Shown: positions 44,901-53,426 of the stretch, in pieces
How positions within the stretch are numbered: position 1 is the first letter of the stretch
How the letters are laid out: each line of letters begins with the position of its first letter
Assembly (NCBI GenBank): GCA_963519305.1
Contig: CAUQMS010000007.1
Location: 1 to 64,000, forward strand
DNA length: 64,000 nucleotides
Reading direction: 5' to 3'
DNA from: Ewingella sp963519305
GTDB taxonomy: Bacteria; Pseudomonadota; Gammaproteobacteria; Enterobacterales; Enterobacteriaceae
Program-made: the position numbers and the translations under genes
Notes under the pieces: model-generated
The model's database searches: none
What the model saw: the letters and a program-made list of their open reading frames with translations, nothing else
What the model was told of the DNA's origin: nothing

Positions 44901-45965
44901 ATGACGGGAAAATTAAAAATCAGGCAAATTGCTGAGTTAACAGGGCTTTCTCCCAGCACCGTGTCGCGAGTATTAGCAGGAAAAGCAAATGTCAGCCCAC
45001 AGGCAAAAGAAAAAGTTTTTAACCATGCAAGAAACATGGGTATTTTGCGCGACATCCCGGCCAGCCGGTTGTTAATGAACACGCTGTTAGTTTGCGCGCC
45101 ACCGGCGGCCTTTAATCCCCATGAAGACCGTTATTATTATGAGGCCATTCAGGAAATTATTACTGAAGTCGGCCGCTATGATATTCACGTGCGTAAATGT
45201 GCTTTAGCGGTCAACAATCCGGATATCGCTGTGTTTATGCAGGCACTCAGTCAGACGGAGGTAGACGGCATTATCATCATCGGCATTGATGACGGGATGC
45301 TTTACCGGCTGGCGGCGGAATCGAATAAACCCGTGGTCATGATCAACGCCAAAGACAGCGAAATGCGGCTCGATTGTGTCTCGGCCGATCACTACTCTAT
45401 CGGCTACAGCGCGGCAAATTACCTTTTTCAGCGCGGCCATCGCCCTGTTTTACTCTTTACCGATCTGCGGCGGGAAACCATGATGCAGCGGCTGGACGGC
45501 TTCAAACGCGCCTGTCTCGAATACCATATTGCGTTCGACGAGGCCACGCACCTGCTGGTCAATAAAGGCAACGGCAAGGAGCAGGCCAGAGAAATTATTG
45601 AAAAGTACCTCAGGGAACATAAGCGCGAAACACTGCCCTCGGCGATTATCTGCGGCGGCGACCCGATTGCGCAGGCGACGCTTGAAGTCCTGAGGGAACA
45701 CGGCATTCAGGTGCCGGAGGATATCTCGGTGATGAGTATGGATTTCGCGCATGAGATGAAAAATCTCTATCCGATGGATTTTACCGCCGTCAATCTGCCC
45801 TGCCGCGAACTGGGCACCGAAGCCGTCTACATCCTGCAGAGCCGCCTCATGCGGGCCTCCGGGGCGAAATTCAATCTGCTTTTACAGGGGAAAATTCACA
45901 CCGGCCAGTCCGTGGCCGATGTGAAGTGGAAACGTAAGGGACTGTATTCACAGCCAATCGGCTGA
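44901..45965 (+). CDS. LacI-family transcription regulator
   Basis: The 354-residue product has an N-terminal LacI helix-turn-helix (IRQIAELTGLSPSTVSRVLAGK) and hinge, then a periplasmic-binding-like effector domain with GYSAANYLFQRGHR and SAIICGGDPIAQATLEVL. It is divergent from the three-oxidoreductase/GPH operon and is its probable repressor. It is convergent with the peptidase gene. The ribosome binding site is weak. Confidence 0.9.
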   Translation: MTGKLKIRQIAELTGLSPSTVSRVLAGKANVSPQAKEKVFNHARNMGILRDIPASRLLMNTLLVCAPPAAFNPHEDRYYYEAIQEIITEVGRYDIHVRKCALAVNNPDIAVFMQALSQTEVDGIIIIGIDDGMLYRLAAESNKPVVMINAKDSEMRLDCVSADHYSIGYSAANYLFQRGHRPVLLFTDLRRETMMQRLDGFKRACLEYHIAFDEATHLLVNKGNGKEQAREIIEKYLREHKRETLPSAIICGGDPIAQATLEVLREHGIQVPEDISVMSMDFAHEMKNLYPMDFTAVNLPCRELGTEAVYILQSRLMRASGAKFNLLLQGKIHTGQSVADVKWKRKGLYSQPIG

Positions 45966-45986
45966 TATTCCTTATTAATTAAAACT

Positions 45987-48050
45987 TCAGCGGGCATCCC
46001 TCCCGATATAGCGCAGCAGGAATTCGCTGATCATCGCACGCTTAAAGGCGGACTGCGCTTTGTCTGCCGCTGCGCTGTGGCCGCCTTCGGTATTCTCGTA
46101 GAACCAGACATCAGGAATGCCCAGCGCCTGCATTTTGGCTGCCATTTTACGCGCATGGTCTGGCCCGACGCGGTCATCGCTGGTCGCCGTCGAGAACAGC
46201 ACCGGCGGATATTTTTTTGCCGGGCTGATGTTGTGATACGGTGAAAATTCACGGATAAACGCCCACTCTTCCGGGTCCTGCGGGTCACCGTATTCGGCAA
46301 TCCACGACGCACCGGCGGAGATTTGCGTGTAGCGCTGCATGTCCAGCAATGCCACTTCACAGACGATTGCCCCGAACAGTTCCGGGTAGCGCGTCAGCAT
46401 ATTGCCGACCAGCAGGCCACCGTTGCTGCCGCCCTGCGCCGCCAGATGTGCCGCCGACGTTATTTTGCTGGCAATCAGCGCTTTGGCAACGGAGGCGAAA
46501 TCTTCATATGCGCGCAGACGTTTCTCTTTCAGCGCCGCCTTGTGCCATTCTGGCCCATATTCGCCACCACCACGGATATTCGCCACGACAAAGACACCGC
46601 CGCGATCAAGCCACGCCACGCCGCTGACGCCCAGATAATACGGATCGAGCGACACTTCAAAACCGCCGTAGCCGTACAGCAGCGTAGGATTCTTACCGTC
46701 GTACACCACGTCTTTGCGGCAGATAACAAAATACGGCACGCGGGTGCCGTCGTCAGACTGCACAAAATGCTGGCTGACTTGATAACGGGACGCATCGAAA
46801 TGCGACGGATCCTGTTTCAGTAACTCCGCTTCTTTGTCCGCGCCGTCATCCAGATTGCCGAGCGACAGGCTGGCCGGTTGCAGAAATCCACTGACACTCA
46901 TGAAGTATTCGTTGGTGTCGTCGTCCACACCCCAGGCATTAATTTTGCTCAGTTCAGGTACATGACCGAACGGCTCACGCTGCCATTCACCCTCTTTGGG
47001 CGTCAGCACTTCGAGGCGGTTCACCACGTCGCGTGTGATGCTCAGAATGATGTGATCGCAGGTGCAGGAATAGCCGTCGAGCTGATCGTGAGCGGTTGGT
47101 ACAAACAGTGGTTTCAGGGCACGATCACCGGCCATAAAAGCTTTAAAGTTCATGGTCAGCAAGGAACCGGACGGCCAGCTTTCGCCATTGATCTGCCATT
47201 CGCTCGAAGGCTGGATCAGGATCCACTCGCGCCACGAACTGAATTTGGCATCAGCCGGGACATCGATTTTGACTAAGTTCTTGTTATCATCGAGCAAAAA
47301 CACTTCACGGTGATAGAAGTCGATCACCCGCACGACATAATCGTGTTCGAAGCCCTTGGCGCTGTCGTGATAACCGACGGCCATCATGTCTTTCTTACCG
47401 GCGCTGAAGATCGTTTCGGCTTCACTGAGCGGTGTACCGCGCGACCAGATTTTCACGATACGCGGATAGCCGGAATCGGTCAGCGAGTCTTCACCAAAGT
47501 CGGTGGCGACGAACAGATGATCGTGATCGATCCAGCCGGTACGGCTTTTAGCGGCAGGCAGAAAGAAGCCGTCAGTGACGAATTTCAGCGTCTGTAAATC
47601 GAACTCGCGCACTTCCGAAGCGTCGCCGCCGTCTGGTGACAGAAAGATCAGCGCCCGTTTGAAATCGGGTTTCAACGGATATACGCCGTGATACACCCAG
47701 TCCTTCCCTTCGGCTTTGCCCAGCGCATCGATATCCAGCACGGGTTCCCACTGCGGTTCGGCTTTGCGGTATTCTGTCAGCGTCGTGCGGCGCAGCAGGC
47801 CACGCGGGTTCCGGGCATCCTGCCAGAAGTTGTACCACATCTCGCCAAATCGCCCGATGCCGGGGATCTGATCCGGAGAGTTCAGCCCTTTAAGCACTTT
47901 CTCACGGAGTGGGTCGAAATCTTTGCCCTGCGTGAATGCCGCCAGTGTGATCGAATTTTGCTCATGCGCCCATTCCAGCGCCTGTTCATTACGTATGCCT
48001 TCCAGCCAGATAAATTCATCCGCCGGTGGAAGCGTTGAGTCAGTTGTCAT
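45987..48050 (-). CDS. S9 prolyl oligopeptidase-family serine peptidase
   Basis: The ATG at 48050 (AGGAG 9 nt upstream) gives 687 residues; a TTG ten codons earlier is possible. An N-terminal beta-propeller precedes the alpha/beta-hydrolase domain. The catalytic Ser is in GGSNGG (about 542), Asp in SDDRV (about 626) and His in GGHSAAAD (about 658). There is no signal peptide, so it is cytosolic. This architecture cleaves short peptides after proline; the size equals prolyl endopeptidase rather than oligopeptidase B. It lies just 34 bp after the Ppx-like gene on the same strand. Confidence 0.88.
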   Translation of the reverse strand: MTTDSTLPPADEFIWLEGIRNEQALEWAHEQNSITLAAFTQGKDFDPLREKVLKGLNSPDQIPGIGRFGEMWYNFWQDARNPRGLLRRTTLTEYRKAEPQWEPVLDIDALGKAEGKDWVYHGVYPLKPDFKRALIFLSPDGGDASEVREFDLQTLKFVTDGFFLPAAKSRTGWIDHDHLFVATDFGEDSLTDSGYPRIVKIWSRGTPLSEAETIFSAGKKDMMAVGYHDSAKGFEHDYVVRVIDFYHREVFLLDDNKNLVKIDVPADAKFSSWREWILIQPSSEWQINGESWPSGSLLTMNFKAFMAGDRALKPLFVPTAHDQLDGYSCTCDHIILSITRDVVNRLEVLTPKEGEWQREPFGHVPELSKINAWGVDDDTNEYFMSVSGFLQPASLSLGNLDDGADKEAELLKQDPSHFDASRYQVSQHFVQSDDGTRVPYFVICRKDVVYDGKNPTLLYGYGGFEVSLDPYYLGVSGVAWLDRGGVFVVANIRGGGEYGPEWHKAALKEKRLRAYEDFASVAKALIASKITSAAHLAAQGGSNGGLLVGNMLTRYPELFGAIVCEVALLDMQRYTQISAGASWIAEYGDPQDPEEWAFIREFSPYHNISPAKKYPPVLFSTATSDDRVGPDHARKMAAKMQALGIPDVWFYENTEGGHSAAADKAQSAFKRAMISEFLLRYIGRDAR

Positions 48051-48084
48051 GCGGTTCTGCTCCTTCAGTGATGCGTTCAACGGC

Positions 48085-49113
48085 TTATTGCAACAGAATG
48101 CCCTGAATCAGGCTGGCTTTCACCACGGTGACTTGTGGAATTTTCAGCGCCTGCATATACCCTTCCACCAGCAATAAGTTGCTGACGTCGGTAGCGCGGT
48201 ATTCGCCTTTCAGCTCGGAATCCCCTTTCCAGACATTGTTTTTCGACACCCGCTGCACGTCTGCCAGTGTATAGGTGTGGTGAACCGGATGAATCTGGTC
48301 ACTGATCGAATAGCCGTGGACGCCACCGATACCAATTATCCGTTTGTGCTGCGCATCCTGTTTCATCTGCGCGCCGACGTGGGTGCGCACGTAGAAATTC
48401 ACATAACGCAGCACGGTATTACGCAGCGAACCAATCGGGTTCGGTGTGCTGTCAGCCTGCTGATCTTTGTTTTGTAAAACCTCAGTAATGAAATCTTTCA
48501 GCGTCACTGAGGCCAGTTTTCCCTGATAAATATCCACGGTTTTCACGCCCTGCTGCTGGCGGTAGGTGGTCATCTGCATGGAGCCACCGCCGATATCCCA
48601 GACCAGCAGATCCTCATCGTTGAGATTGTTTTCGTGCAGCGCCGCTTTGGCGGAGAGGAAACCGAGTTCCGCTTCCTGCTGTTGGGAAATGATCTTCAGG
48701 CTGACACGGGCCTGCTGGTTAAAGCGGTCAATCACCTGCTGCCCGTTGGCGGCGGTGCGAAATACCGCCGTCGCCACGCCGGTAATACGCTGCGGCTTGA
48801 ACCTGTTAGCCTTATTGACCATCTCGGTCAGCGCGGCCAGCCCTTGCTGCTGGATGGCATCGCTGAGCTGATTATTGCCGGACTTCGCAAGATCGGCATT
48901 AAACCCTACCGGGCGCTGATCTTCGTACAGTACTTTGCCCAGGGTTTTTTGGCAGATATTCACTTCTGTTACCTGAATCTTTGTGCTGCCGGATCCCATA
49001 TCTATCCCGGCGCGGTTCTCAATGCAGCCGTTCGCCTGAGCCTGTGCGGGTAAAAAAACCAGCGTGGAACAGACCACGCTCAGGGCAATTATGCTGTGCA
49101 ATATTTTGTTCAT
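48085..49113 (-). CDS. Ppx/GppA-fold phosphatase with a secretion signal
   Basis: The 342-residue product has an N-terminal Sec signal peptide (about 1-27, ending AQA). The mature part has the actin-like ASKHA signatures of exopolyphosphatase/GppA: AGIDMGSGSTKIQV (phosphate 1), VWDIGGGSMQM (phosphate 2) and GIGGVHGYS. Normal Ppx and GppA are cytosolic and about 500 residues; this one has only the catalytic half and should act in the periplasm. The substrate, polyphosphate or another phosphoanhydride, is not known. It shares a strand with the peptidase gene and may be cotranscribed. Confidence 0.82.
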   Translation of the reverse strand: MNKILHSIIALSVVCSTLVFLPAQAQANGCIENRAGIDMGSGSTKIQVTEVNICQKTLGKVLYEDQRPVGFNADLAKSGNNQLSDAIQQQGLAALTEMVNKANRFKPQRITGVATAVFRTAANGQQVIDRFNQQARVSLKIISQQQEAELGFLSAKAALHENNLNDEDLLVWDIGGGSMQMTTYRQQQGVKTVDIYQGKLASVTLKDFITEVLQNKDQQADSTPNPIGSLRNTVLRYVNFYVRTHVGAQMKQDAQHKRIIGIGGVHGYSISDQIHPVHHTYTLADVQRVSKNNVWKGDSELKGEYRATDVSNLLLVEGYMQALKIPQVTVVKASLIQGILLQ

Positions 49114-49247
49114 TCATCCCTACCCGGAAAAGAAAAAAGGCGTTAAAGTTAGCCGTTAAAAATAAAACAAAGCCTTATAAATTAGCCCTGTATTTTAGCC
49201 TGCAATCCTACTATTTTCTGCGGCCAGTGCTCTTATATAACGAAAAA

Positions 49248-49272
49248 GGGTGGCCTTCGCCACCCTCTATTT
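49248..49272. terminator. Bidirectional terminator between the Ppx-like and beta-glucosidase genes
   Basis: The stem GGGTGGC/GCCACCC with loop CTTC is flanked by T tracts on both strands. On the minus strand it lies 17 bp past the phospho-glucosidase stop. Confidence 0.88.
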
Positions 49273-49289
49273 TTAGTGCTTAAAGAATT

Positions 49290-50732
49290 TTAGTATTCAA
49301 TATGGCCGTTAAGATCCTCGCCATTGCTGGCAATCACGCGCTGATACCAGAAGAAACTTTTCTTACGGTAACGCGCCATATCTTTCAGGTCATGCTCATC
49401 ACGGTTCACATAAATAAAGCCGTACCGTTTGCTGATGCCCTGGTGCGTACTGACTAAATCAATTGCTGACCACGGGCAATAACCAAAGAGTTCGACGCCG
49501 TCGGATATCGCCAGCTTCAACTGCTCGATATGAATACGCAGATAATTAATGCGATTATCGTCATACACTTTTTTATCGGCAGTCAGCTTATCGAATGCGC
49601 CCAGACCATTTTCGGTAATAATCAGCGGCAACGCATAGCGCTCATATATTTGACGGCAGGTGACGCGAAAACCAACCGGGTCGATATACCAGCCAAATTC
49701 ATTGTGTTCGAGATGTGGATTATCTACGCCGAGATAGACATTTTTGTACACGCCGGCCAGCTGCTGGTCTTCCACCGCACGCGGGTCTTTCTTCTCACCG
49801 GCGTGATTATTGGGCACATCGGCCGCCACGGTGGTTGATGCATAATAGTTGAATGCAATGAAATCCGGTTTACCTTGGCGCAGGATCTCCATGTCGCCCG
49901 GTAAGATTTCCGGCAGCAGGGATTTTTCCTCCAGGAAACTCCATACCACCGCGTTGTAACGCCCATGACAGGCGAGATCCAGATACAGCCAGTTGCGGAT
50001 GGACGTGTAATTATGCGCGGCAATATTGTCTTCCGGTTTGGAACTGGCGGCATAAATACAGGAGATATTCGGTGCCGGGCCAATTTTCGCCTGAGGCAAT
50101 AATCGGTGGCAGAGGATCATGGCTTTGGCCTGTGCGAGCATCATATGGTGATTCTGCTGATACAGGGCTTTCTGCGGATTTTCCGTATTCGGATCCAGCG
50201 TGCCTATCACATCGCCTTTGAGGATCATCATATTTTGTTCATTGATGGTCAGCCAGTATTTGACCCTGTCGCCATACAATTCAAATGCAGTACGCGCGTA
50301 GCGTTCAAACGCATCGACGGTCTTCCGGTCAGACCAGCCGCCCTTCTGCTGTAATGCATAGGGCAAGTCAAAGTGGTACAGCGTGACCAGCGGCTCAATG
50401 CCTGCGTTGCAAATCTCGTCGATTAACTGGTTATAAAACGCCACGCCCTGCGGGTTAATTTCTCCGTCACCTTCAGGGAAAAGACGGCTCCAGGCGATAG
50501 AGAAACGGTAGGTTTTCAACCCCAGCTCTTTAAACAGGGCCACGTCTTGTTTGAAATGATGGTAATGGTCGCTGGTGACTTTGAAGTCGCTGATGTTATC
50601 GGGGAAGCTCGCCATGTCGATAACCGACGGGCCTTTGCCTTCCTCGTTCCATGCGCCTTCAACCTGGTAAGCTGACGTGGAGGCCCCCCACAAAAAATCG
50701 GCGGGGAACGGTTTGGTCTTCGCGTAAATCAT
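49290..50732 (-). CDS. GH1 6-phospho-beta-glucosidase
   Basis: Hydrolyses phosphorylated beta-glucosides delivered by the PTS. The 480 residues begin with FLWGASTSAYQVEGAW. The acid/base Glu is in TINEQN (near residue 178) and the nucleophile Glu in LIITENGLG (near 374). A phosphate-binding region with SKRYGFIYVN follows. AGGAG lies 8 nt upstream. It is the last gene of the EIIC-EIIA-glucosidase operon. Closest to the BglA/AscB/CelF functional group; the exact sugar cannot be fixed. Confidence 0.92.
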   Translation of the reverse strand: MIYAKTKPFPADFLWGASTSAYQVEGAWNEEGKGPSVIDMASFPDNISDFKVTSDHYHHFKQDVALFKELGLKTYRFSIAWSRLFPEGDGEINPQGVAFYNQLIDEICNAGIEPLVTLYHFDLPYALQQKGGWSDRKTVDAFERYARTAFELYGDRVKYWLTINEQNMMILKGDVIGTLDPNTENPQKALYQQNHHMMLAQAKAMILCHRLLPQAKIGPAPNISCIYAASSKPEDNIAAHNYTSIRNWLYLDLACHGRYNAVVWSFLEEKSLLPEILPGDMEILRQGKPDFIAFNYYASTTVAADVPNNHAGEKKDPRAVEDQQLAGVYKNVYLGVDNPHLEHNEFGWYIDPVGFRVTCRQIYERYALPLIITENGLGAFDKLTADKKVYDDNRINYLRIHIEQLKLAISDGVELFGYCPWSAIDLVSTHQGISKRYGFIYVNRDEHDLKDMARYRKKSFFWYQRVIASNGEDLNGHIEY

Positions 50733-50781
50733 CCAGATATCTCCTGACGGTTAATAAAAAGGATAGCGGTTGCTCTGTGCC

Positions 50782-51117
50782 TCAGCGTGATTGCCTGAGA
50801 CTGTCTATTTCCTTATGCAGATAGATCATTTCTTCGGCCATCTCGCGGCACAGCATCGAGTTCATCAGATGATCCTGTGCGTGAACCATGATCAGGTTGA
50901 CCGGGATTTTACCGCAGCCTTCATCGGCACCAATCAGCTCGGTCTGGATCTGATGGGCGCGTTTACCGGCCTGCGTGGACTGCACCAGCAGCGCCTCAGC
51001 CTGCTGCCACTCTTTTTTGCGCGCCGCCTGTAAGGCTTCCATCGCGCATGAACGAGATTCCCCGGAAAAGATGATCAGCTCCATCACCGTTGTTTCCATA
51101 TCCATCTGTGTGTCCAT
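50782..51117 (-). CDS. PTS lactose/cellobiose-type EIIA
   Basis: The 111-residue product is an all-helical EIIA of the Lac/Chb family, with the phospho-accepting histidine region MVHAQDHLMNS near residue 80. GGAG lies 7 nt upstream. It passes phosphate from HPr to an EIIB, which is not encoded in this operon. It sits between the EIIC and phospho-glucosidase genes. Confidence 0.92.
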   Translation of the reverse strand: MDTQMDMETTVMELIIFSGESRSCAMEALQAARKKEWQQAEALLVQSTQAGKRAHQIQTELIGADEGCGKIPVNLIMVHAQDHLMNSMLCREMAEEMIYLHKEIDSLRQSR

Positions 51118-51138
51118 GGTGTTGCTCCCGTTGGCGGC

Positions 51139-52464
51139 TCAGGCCTGTGGCTGAGTCAGCGTCTGTTTCTCTTCCTGCTCTTGCGGGTTTTCCTGTTCGA
51201 GCAGCTGTTTTTCATAGGCTTTAAAAAACGGGTAGTAAATTACCGACGAAATGGCGATGAGGATCAGCACCAGCACGGCGGCGCGCAGATCCCAGCCGGT
51301 GGACCACGCCGCACCAATCGGCGCGGGCGCCGTCCAGGGCACGACGGAAATCACCTTACCCACCCAGTCGGTACGGGTGGCGATATAGGCAATGACGGCG
51401 TTCACCAGCGGCGCGGTTATAAACGGAATAAACAGGGTCGGGTTCATGACAATTGGCGAGCCGAAAATCACCGGTTCGTTAATATTGAATATGCCGGGGA
51501 TCAGGCTCAGTTTGCCGATAGAACGCAGGTGGGCCGAGCGGCTGCGCAGGTAGAGTAGCACCAGCCCCATGGTCGAACCGGAACCGCCAATCACAATAAA
51601 GAACTGCCAAAAGGGCTCGATGAAAATATGCACCGGCGGCAGACCGGAAGTGAGCAGTTCCTGATTAATCCCCAGATTGGTTAACCAGAACGCCTGCAAC
51701 ATGCCGCTGATGATCACCGCACCGTGAATTCCGGCGAACCACAGCAGATGACAAATCAGTACCGCAATCAGAATGGCCGGCAAGGTATCAGCAGCGGAGA
51801 TGATCGGCCCGAACAGCGCCATGATCGCCTGCGGTAACAGCATGTCGAACTGATATTGAATAAACAGGCTAAGCGGATAAAGCGTCAGTACCACCGCCAT
51901 AATCGGAATTAACAAATCAAAGGACTGTTTTATTTTCGGCGGGACCTGATCCGGTAATTTAAAACCTATATTTCTGACTTTTAAAAACCGCGCTAATTCT
52001 GTGGTGTAAATGGCCACCAGAACGGCGGTAAATATCCCCACGCCACCGAGCCCCAGCGTCGGCAGGGTTTTATTCACCTGTGGTGACGCCACCAACATAA
52101 AAGACATCAGCGATAACATGGCGGTCATAAAGGGGTTGAGTTTGTAACTGGCCGCGAGGTTATAAGCAATGGCGGCGGTGATATAAATCGACATAATGCC
52201 CATCGTCATATTGTAGGGCGTTAATATCACTTCCTGATATTTCACTGACATCGCGAGCCACCAGCGGGCAAAGGCCCAGCCACTATCAGGGGAGAAAGGA
52301 GGATAAGCGAAAACCAGCAGGAATGAGCCGACAATCATAAATGGCATGGCGGAAATAAACCCGTCCCTGATCGCCATTATATGCCGCTGGCTGGATATTT
52401 TGCCCGCCATCGGGCTGATTTTATTTTCAATAATACCGAACAGCACATCACTGGCATGAGACAT
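51139..52464 (-). CDS. PTS cellobiose-type EIIC permease
   Basis: The 441-residue integral membrane protein is of the CelB/ChbC family, with about ten helices and the substrate-site loop region NINEPVIFGSPIVMNP. AGGGGA precedes the ATG. First gene of the operon, below a 21-bp palindrome. A cytoplasmic EIIB partner (about 100 residues) is expected but none is found in 52465-53426. Confidence 0.92.
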   Translation of the reverse strand: MSHASDVLFGIIENKISPMAGKISSQRHIMAIRDGFISAMPFMIVGSFLLVFAYPPFSPDSGWAFARWWLAMSVKYQEVILTPYNMTMGIMSIYITAAIAYNLAASYKLNPFMTAMLSLMSFMLVASPQVNKTLPTLGLGGVGIFTAVLVAIYTTELARFLKVRNIGFKLPDQVPPKIKQSFDLLIPIMAVVLTLYPLSLFIQYQFDMLLPQAIMALFGPIISAADTLPAILIAVLICHLLWFAGIHGAVIISGMLQAFWLTNLGINQELLTSGLPPVHIFIEPFWQFFIVIGGSGSTMGLVLLYLRSRSAHLRSIGKLSLIPGIFNINEPVIFGSPIVMNPTLFIPFITAPLVNAVIAYIATRTDWVGKVISVVPWTAPAPIGAAWSTGWDLRAAVLVLILIAISSVIYYPFFKAYEKQLLEQENPQEQEEKQTLTQPQA

Positions 52465-52533
52465 AAAATTCCCCTATGGCACATAGCATGGTAAGCACGT
52501 CGGGTAAATATTGAACGGTTAGCGCAAGACTGC

Positions 52534-52554
52534 AACCGGTTTCAGAAACCGGTT
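52534..52554. promoter_or_regulatory. LacI/GalR-type operator of the beta-glucoside PTS operon
   Basis: AACCGGTTTC-A-GAAACCGGTT is a perfect 21-bp palindrome centred 80 bp upstream of the EIIC start. With its left flank it gives TGCAACCGGTTTCA, one mismatch from TGAAACCGGTTTCA, the site known for AscG, repressor of the E. coli beta-glucoside operon ascFB. The right copy is weaker. No AscG-like gene is adjacent, so the repressor acts from elsewhere. Confidence 0.6.
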
Positions 52555-52649
52555 ACCGTTTTGTGATTGGCTTCATAAATAATGTGTTCAAAGGGAAATA
52601 TCTGGGACTTATTAAGGAATTGAGGCTAAAAGGAGATGAGAATTTTCCG

Positions 52650-52760
52650 ACATCATTCGAGCTGGATTAAGGCGGCAACTGAATGAACTTTGGGAGCTTA
52701 CATCAGTAAGTGACCGGAGGAATGATGGCAGCTAACGCAGAGGCAGTTTGAAGGGGAAAT
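52650..52760. repeat. Degenerate ERIC element
   Basis: GGCGGCAACTGAATGA, GGGAGCTTACATCAGTAAGTGACCGG and GGCAGCTAACGCAG follow the order of the ERIC consensus but the ends are poorly kept. It lies in the 359-bp gap between the PTS operon and the 59-residue gene, in which no gene is seen. Confidence 0.7.
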
Positions 52761-52823
52761 TACACAGCCCACAAGTGCAGACTTACTACACAGCAGGCCA
52801 TGGTCGCGCTCAGCTAATGAGAT

Positions 52824-53003
52824 TTAGCCTTTACTGACGGAGATGATTTCTTTGATCTGACTAAAGTTGGTATTGCCGTGATCGGTTTTGATTGTCGGGT
52901 AAATTCTTTCCCCTTTCTTCACAAAGCCAGTTACCTCATGGGTAGAGCCGTTCTTAACAGTCAGAATATCACCAATACTGATCGAACTTTCGACTTCGCT
53001 CAT
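52824..53003 (-). CDS. Small hypothetical protein, 59 residues
   Basis: The ATG at 53003 has AAGGA 5 nt upstream. The product starts MSEVESSISIGDILTVKNG and is rich in beta-forming and charged residues (VTGFVKKGERIYPTIKTDHGNTNF), which suggests a small SH3-like barrel. It has no signal peptide or membrane segment. I do not recognise the family. It is flanked by non-coding sequence on both sides and could be a remnant or an orphan accessory gene. Confidence 0.6.
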   Translation of the reverse strand: MSEVESSISIGDILTVKNGSTHEVTGFVKKGERIYPTIKTDHGNTNFSQIKEIISVSKG

Positions 53004-53195
53004 AACAATCCTTAACACTTACAATCGCTTAACTTCAGGGTGTCCAATTAATACCTTTAGAGCGTAGGCCTTTATCCACCACATAACCAGCGCCATCGCT
53101 TCCCGGCCTGCGATCACCGGTTGCTTACTGCCTGCCCGATTCGCTCGGAAAATTCCGGAACACCTTTTCTTAAGCCAAATTAAAGGAGGTTGTAC

Positions 53196-53223
53196 TTGAA
53201 GGTGTAATACCGTGAGTTATTAT
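53196..53223 (+). promoter_or_regulatory. Promoter of the candidate small RNA
   Basis: TTGAAG (53196-53201), a 16-bp spacer and TATTAT (53218-53223) form a good sigma-70 promoter in a stretch without a gene. Confidence 0.5.
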
Positions 53224-53229
53224 GAGTAT

Positions 53230-53325
53230 GCAAGCACTTATTCCCCTATAGGTCATTGCATCTCATTGGACTATCCCCTCGTAAGGTATTACGACATCCC
53301 GCCCCCCTTGAGCGGGATTTTTTTT
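53230..53325 (+). ncRNA. Candidate small RNA ending in a strong terminator
   Basis: From the promoter above, a transcript of about 96 nt would end in ATCCCGC-N9-GCGGGAT followed by eight T (stem 53296-53318). It contains no frame longer than nine codons starting with ATG; a longer GTG frame runs through the terminator. Single-stranded CCCC/CTCG stretches before the terminator are typical for base-pairing RNAs. I know no named RNA with this sequence. The rest of the 53004-53426 gap, from 53004 to 53190, holds nothing clear. Confidence 0.45.
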
Positions 53326-53426
53326 ATCTGTACTAACGGCAGTCTAATGCGTTAACAATCTCAAAATCCTGAGAAAAGTCATGGTACTATTGCGCTATTC
53401 CCGCAGCTGAAAAAGTCAATTAGCCC

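Noticed and set aside
53211..53350. GTG-started frame through the small RNA candidate
   Set aside because: It reads through the GC-rich terminator stem and T tract, has no ribosome binding site and yields a low-complexity peptide.
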